Notes under the pieces: generated by a model
Databases searched by the model: none
What the model was told of the DNA's origin: nothing
Seen by the model: only the letters and a program-made list of their open reading frames with translations
In this document: positions 62,839 to 64,000 of the stretch, in pieces
Numbering within the stretch: the first letter of the stretch is position 1
How the letters are laid out: the number at the start of each line of letters is the position of its first letter
Source: Naegleria lovaniensis
Taxonomy: Eukaryota > Heterolobosea > Eutetramitea > Acrasida > Naegleriidae
DNA: 64,000 nt
Assembly (NCBI RefSeq): GCF_003324165.1
Contig: NW_025407832.1
Location: forward strand, 186,001-250,000
Reading direction: 5' to 3'
Made by a program: the position numbers and the translations under genes

Positions 62839-63555
62839 CTACTCTCCATAGTGCGTTTTGTTTAGCTTTGTTCTCATCAGCGTTTCTCTTCTACTTCTTT
62901 CAACTTCTTCAATTATGTCGTTCGCCTTTTCAATCGCTTTTAGATACTGGATCGTGGTTGGTTGCCCTTTGACATGATCTTGTTTCTTAGATGCCGAGTA
63001 AGAAATAAATTCGTTGGGGTTCTTTGCAAATAAATCGTCCACCAGATTAATCAAATTGTCTACGTAATCGTTGACCCTTATTTTCAAAGACTCAAAGTCA
63101 TCGTTAGTCTGAACGTTGGAAATTACGCTGTCTTCAGTTGTGCCCGAAAGAAAGTTAAAAGGCAGTGACTGCACATTTGGAGGAGGGAGTTTGGAATAAA
63201 TTGATATTTGTTTTGATAAGGACAATGATGCATCCTGTATTTCGTCATCGCTGCTTTCGGAATCATCAAAAGGGTTGTTACCCAACTTCCCCTGATTGAG
63301 CAACTCTGGAACAAGATTTGCTGATTTTAATATACTCTCTCGTTCTTTCTTCTTGGACTCACTTTTGTCCTTAATAGGACTATGTACATCGGAGCTAGCC
63401 TCAATTACATCTCCCACAAACTCAACAGCGTTTACAACATTTCTTGGTAACAACAAAGCTTTCTCCTTTGAATAACCTAGACTAGAAGACGATATTGGTG
63501 ATAACGTCTCCTGTGTGTTGGCGCGTTGAGAACGAAGTGATTGCGGCGTGTTCAT
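62839..63555 (-). CDS. Unrecognised Ser-rich protein
   Basis: 238 residues from ATG 63555. Ser-rich and charged in the first 150 residues, with an acidic stretch (NPFDDSESSDDEIQD), then a helical region from about 165 (FESLKIRVNDYVDNLINLV and YLKAIEKANDIIEEVE) and a basic end. No family recognised. It is 23 bases from the convergent BLUF gene and 50 bases downstream of the partial gene at the right edge. Perhaps coiled-coil scaffold; unsure. Confidence 0.55.
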   Translation of the reverse strand: MNTPQSLRSQRANTQETLSPISSSSLGYSKEKALLLPRNVVNAVEFVGDVIEASSDVHSPIKDKSESKKKERESILKSANLVPELLNQGKLGNNPFDDSESSDDEIQDASLSLSKQISIYSKLPPPNVQSLPFNFLSGTTEDSVISNVQTNDDFESLKIRVNDYVDNLINLVDDLFAKNPNEFISYSASKKQDHVKGQPTTIQYLKAIEKANDIIEEVERSRRETLMRTKLNKTHYGE

Positions 63556-63604
63556 TCAATTTTTTATCGTTGAATTATTTACAGATTTACAAGGTGTTGA
63601 ATCC

Positions 63605-64000
63605 CTACTTTTTGACAACCTTTGTTTTGAGTATTTTCTCTGCCTTCTTCTTTACGTTCATTCTACTTATGAGCTCAGCCTCTTTATCATCGTCTTCATC
63701 CTCAGATTCGCTATCTTGTCCCACTTCCTCGCTTAGTTTGATTCTAATATTGTTCCTGCTTTGGTTGAAATCTAGAGAATCTGAATTACGAAGGGCATCC
63801 TGGAACATTTCTTCTTCTGAAGGAAGGCTGTCAAGAATGGAAGAAACATTGACATAGCACTGTGCAAGCAAGTTAACAATATGACGCTCCTCGTTGCTTT
63901 GAGTACCTAGTGAAACGGTCGACATGCTTACGGTGTCATTGAAATCATCTGCCACAGTCATATCTTCTCCTCTTGCAATTTCCTCAATAAATTTCTTTCG
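63605..64000 (-). CDS. C-terminal end of an unrecognised gene (5' end outside window)
   Basis: The frame is open to the right edge (RKKFIEEIARGEDMTV is read before the first ATG at 63961), so this is the last 131 residues of a longer gene. Helical with one conserved-looking stretch (EERHIVNLLAQCYVNVSSIL) and an acidic run (DSESEDEDDDKEAEL) followed by a Lys-rich end KKKAEKILKTKVVKK, which could be a nuclear signal. No domain recognised. Confidence 0.55.
   Translation of the reverse strand, partial: RKKFIEEIARGEDMTVADDFNDTVSMSTVSLGTQSNEERHIVNLLAQCYVNVSSILDSLPSEEEMFQDALRNSDSLDFNQSRNNIRIKLSEEVGQDSESEDEDDDKEAELISRMNVKKKAEKILKTKVVKK

Noticed and set aside
1-64000. CRISPR arrays, insertion sequences, virus-derived elements
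   Set aside because: None seen; no regular spaced repeats, transposase, reverse transcriptase, capsid or terminal repeats.

Overview
The window looks like nuclear DNA of a free-living heterolobosean amoeboflagellate, most likely a Naegleria species. It is AT-rich and gene-dense, with about 33 genes in 64 kb on both strands. Introns are GT-AG and mostly 42-65 bases, with gtaagt/gtaggt/gtatgt donors. TAA, TAG and TGA all act as stops. The gene content fits: a flagellar dynein chain, a WNK kinase whose VAWNQ motif resembles plant WNKs, receptor-type proteins with class III nucleotidyl-cyclase folds, a BLUF protein, DUF4116 repeats and long Asn/Gln/Ser/His-rich tails. I saw no organelle genes, rRNA, convincing tRNA, transposon or virus-derived element.

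Layout. 1-14 kb: the C-terminal end of a PARG-like enzyme, eIF1, a GspE-like protein without ATPase motifs, WNK kinase, a small membrane protein, an NHL propeller, a NATD1-like acetyltransferase, a BioY-type biotin transporter, a secreted Cys-rich protein and UPF3. 14-30 kb: a BRE1-like RING E3, receptor pseudocyclase A, a beta'-COP-like propeller, MED14, outer-arm dynein intermediate chain 2, an SKP1-like protein and NDUFAF3. 30-48 kb: PSMD5-like chaperone, an F-box gene with a decayed fragment of a second copy, a PaiB-like flavoprotein with a membrane anchor, a DUF4116 protein, a PTEN-C2 formin, a large LRR protein and two low-complexity proteins. 48-64 kb: a PPR gene with a frame break, a large coiled-coil protein, a polyprenol (phytol/farnesol) kinase, an AGC kinase, receptor pseudocyclase B, a BLUF-pseudocyclase, and two unrecognised genes, one of which runs off the right edge.

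Most genes are unrelated housekeeping or signalling genes, as expected for a eukaryotic chromosome. The theme that stands out is cyclase-like signalling. Two membrane receptors (A at 17-20 kb, B at 58-61 kb) share architecture and intron positions but have lost the metal-binding aspartates of class III cyclases. Receptor B lies head to head with a BLUF photoreceptor whose own cyclase-like domain has also lost one metal aspartate and other catalytic positions. Other points of interest are a candidate part of the mitochondrial type II secretion-derived system, and bacterial-type BioY and PaiB proteins in a eukaryotic genome.

Spliced models were worked out by hand from splice sites and frame. 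Where all junctions were resolved, the exon lengths sum to whole codons. Homology calls rest on motif recognition alone; no database search was run.
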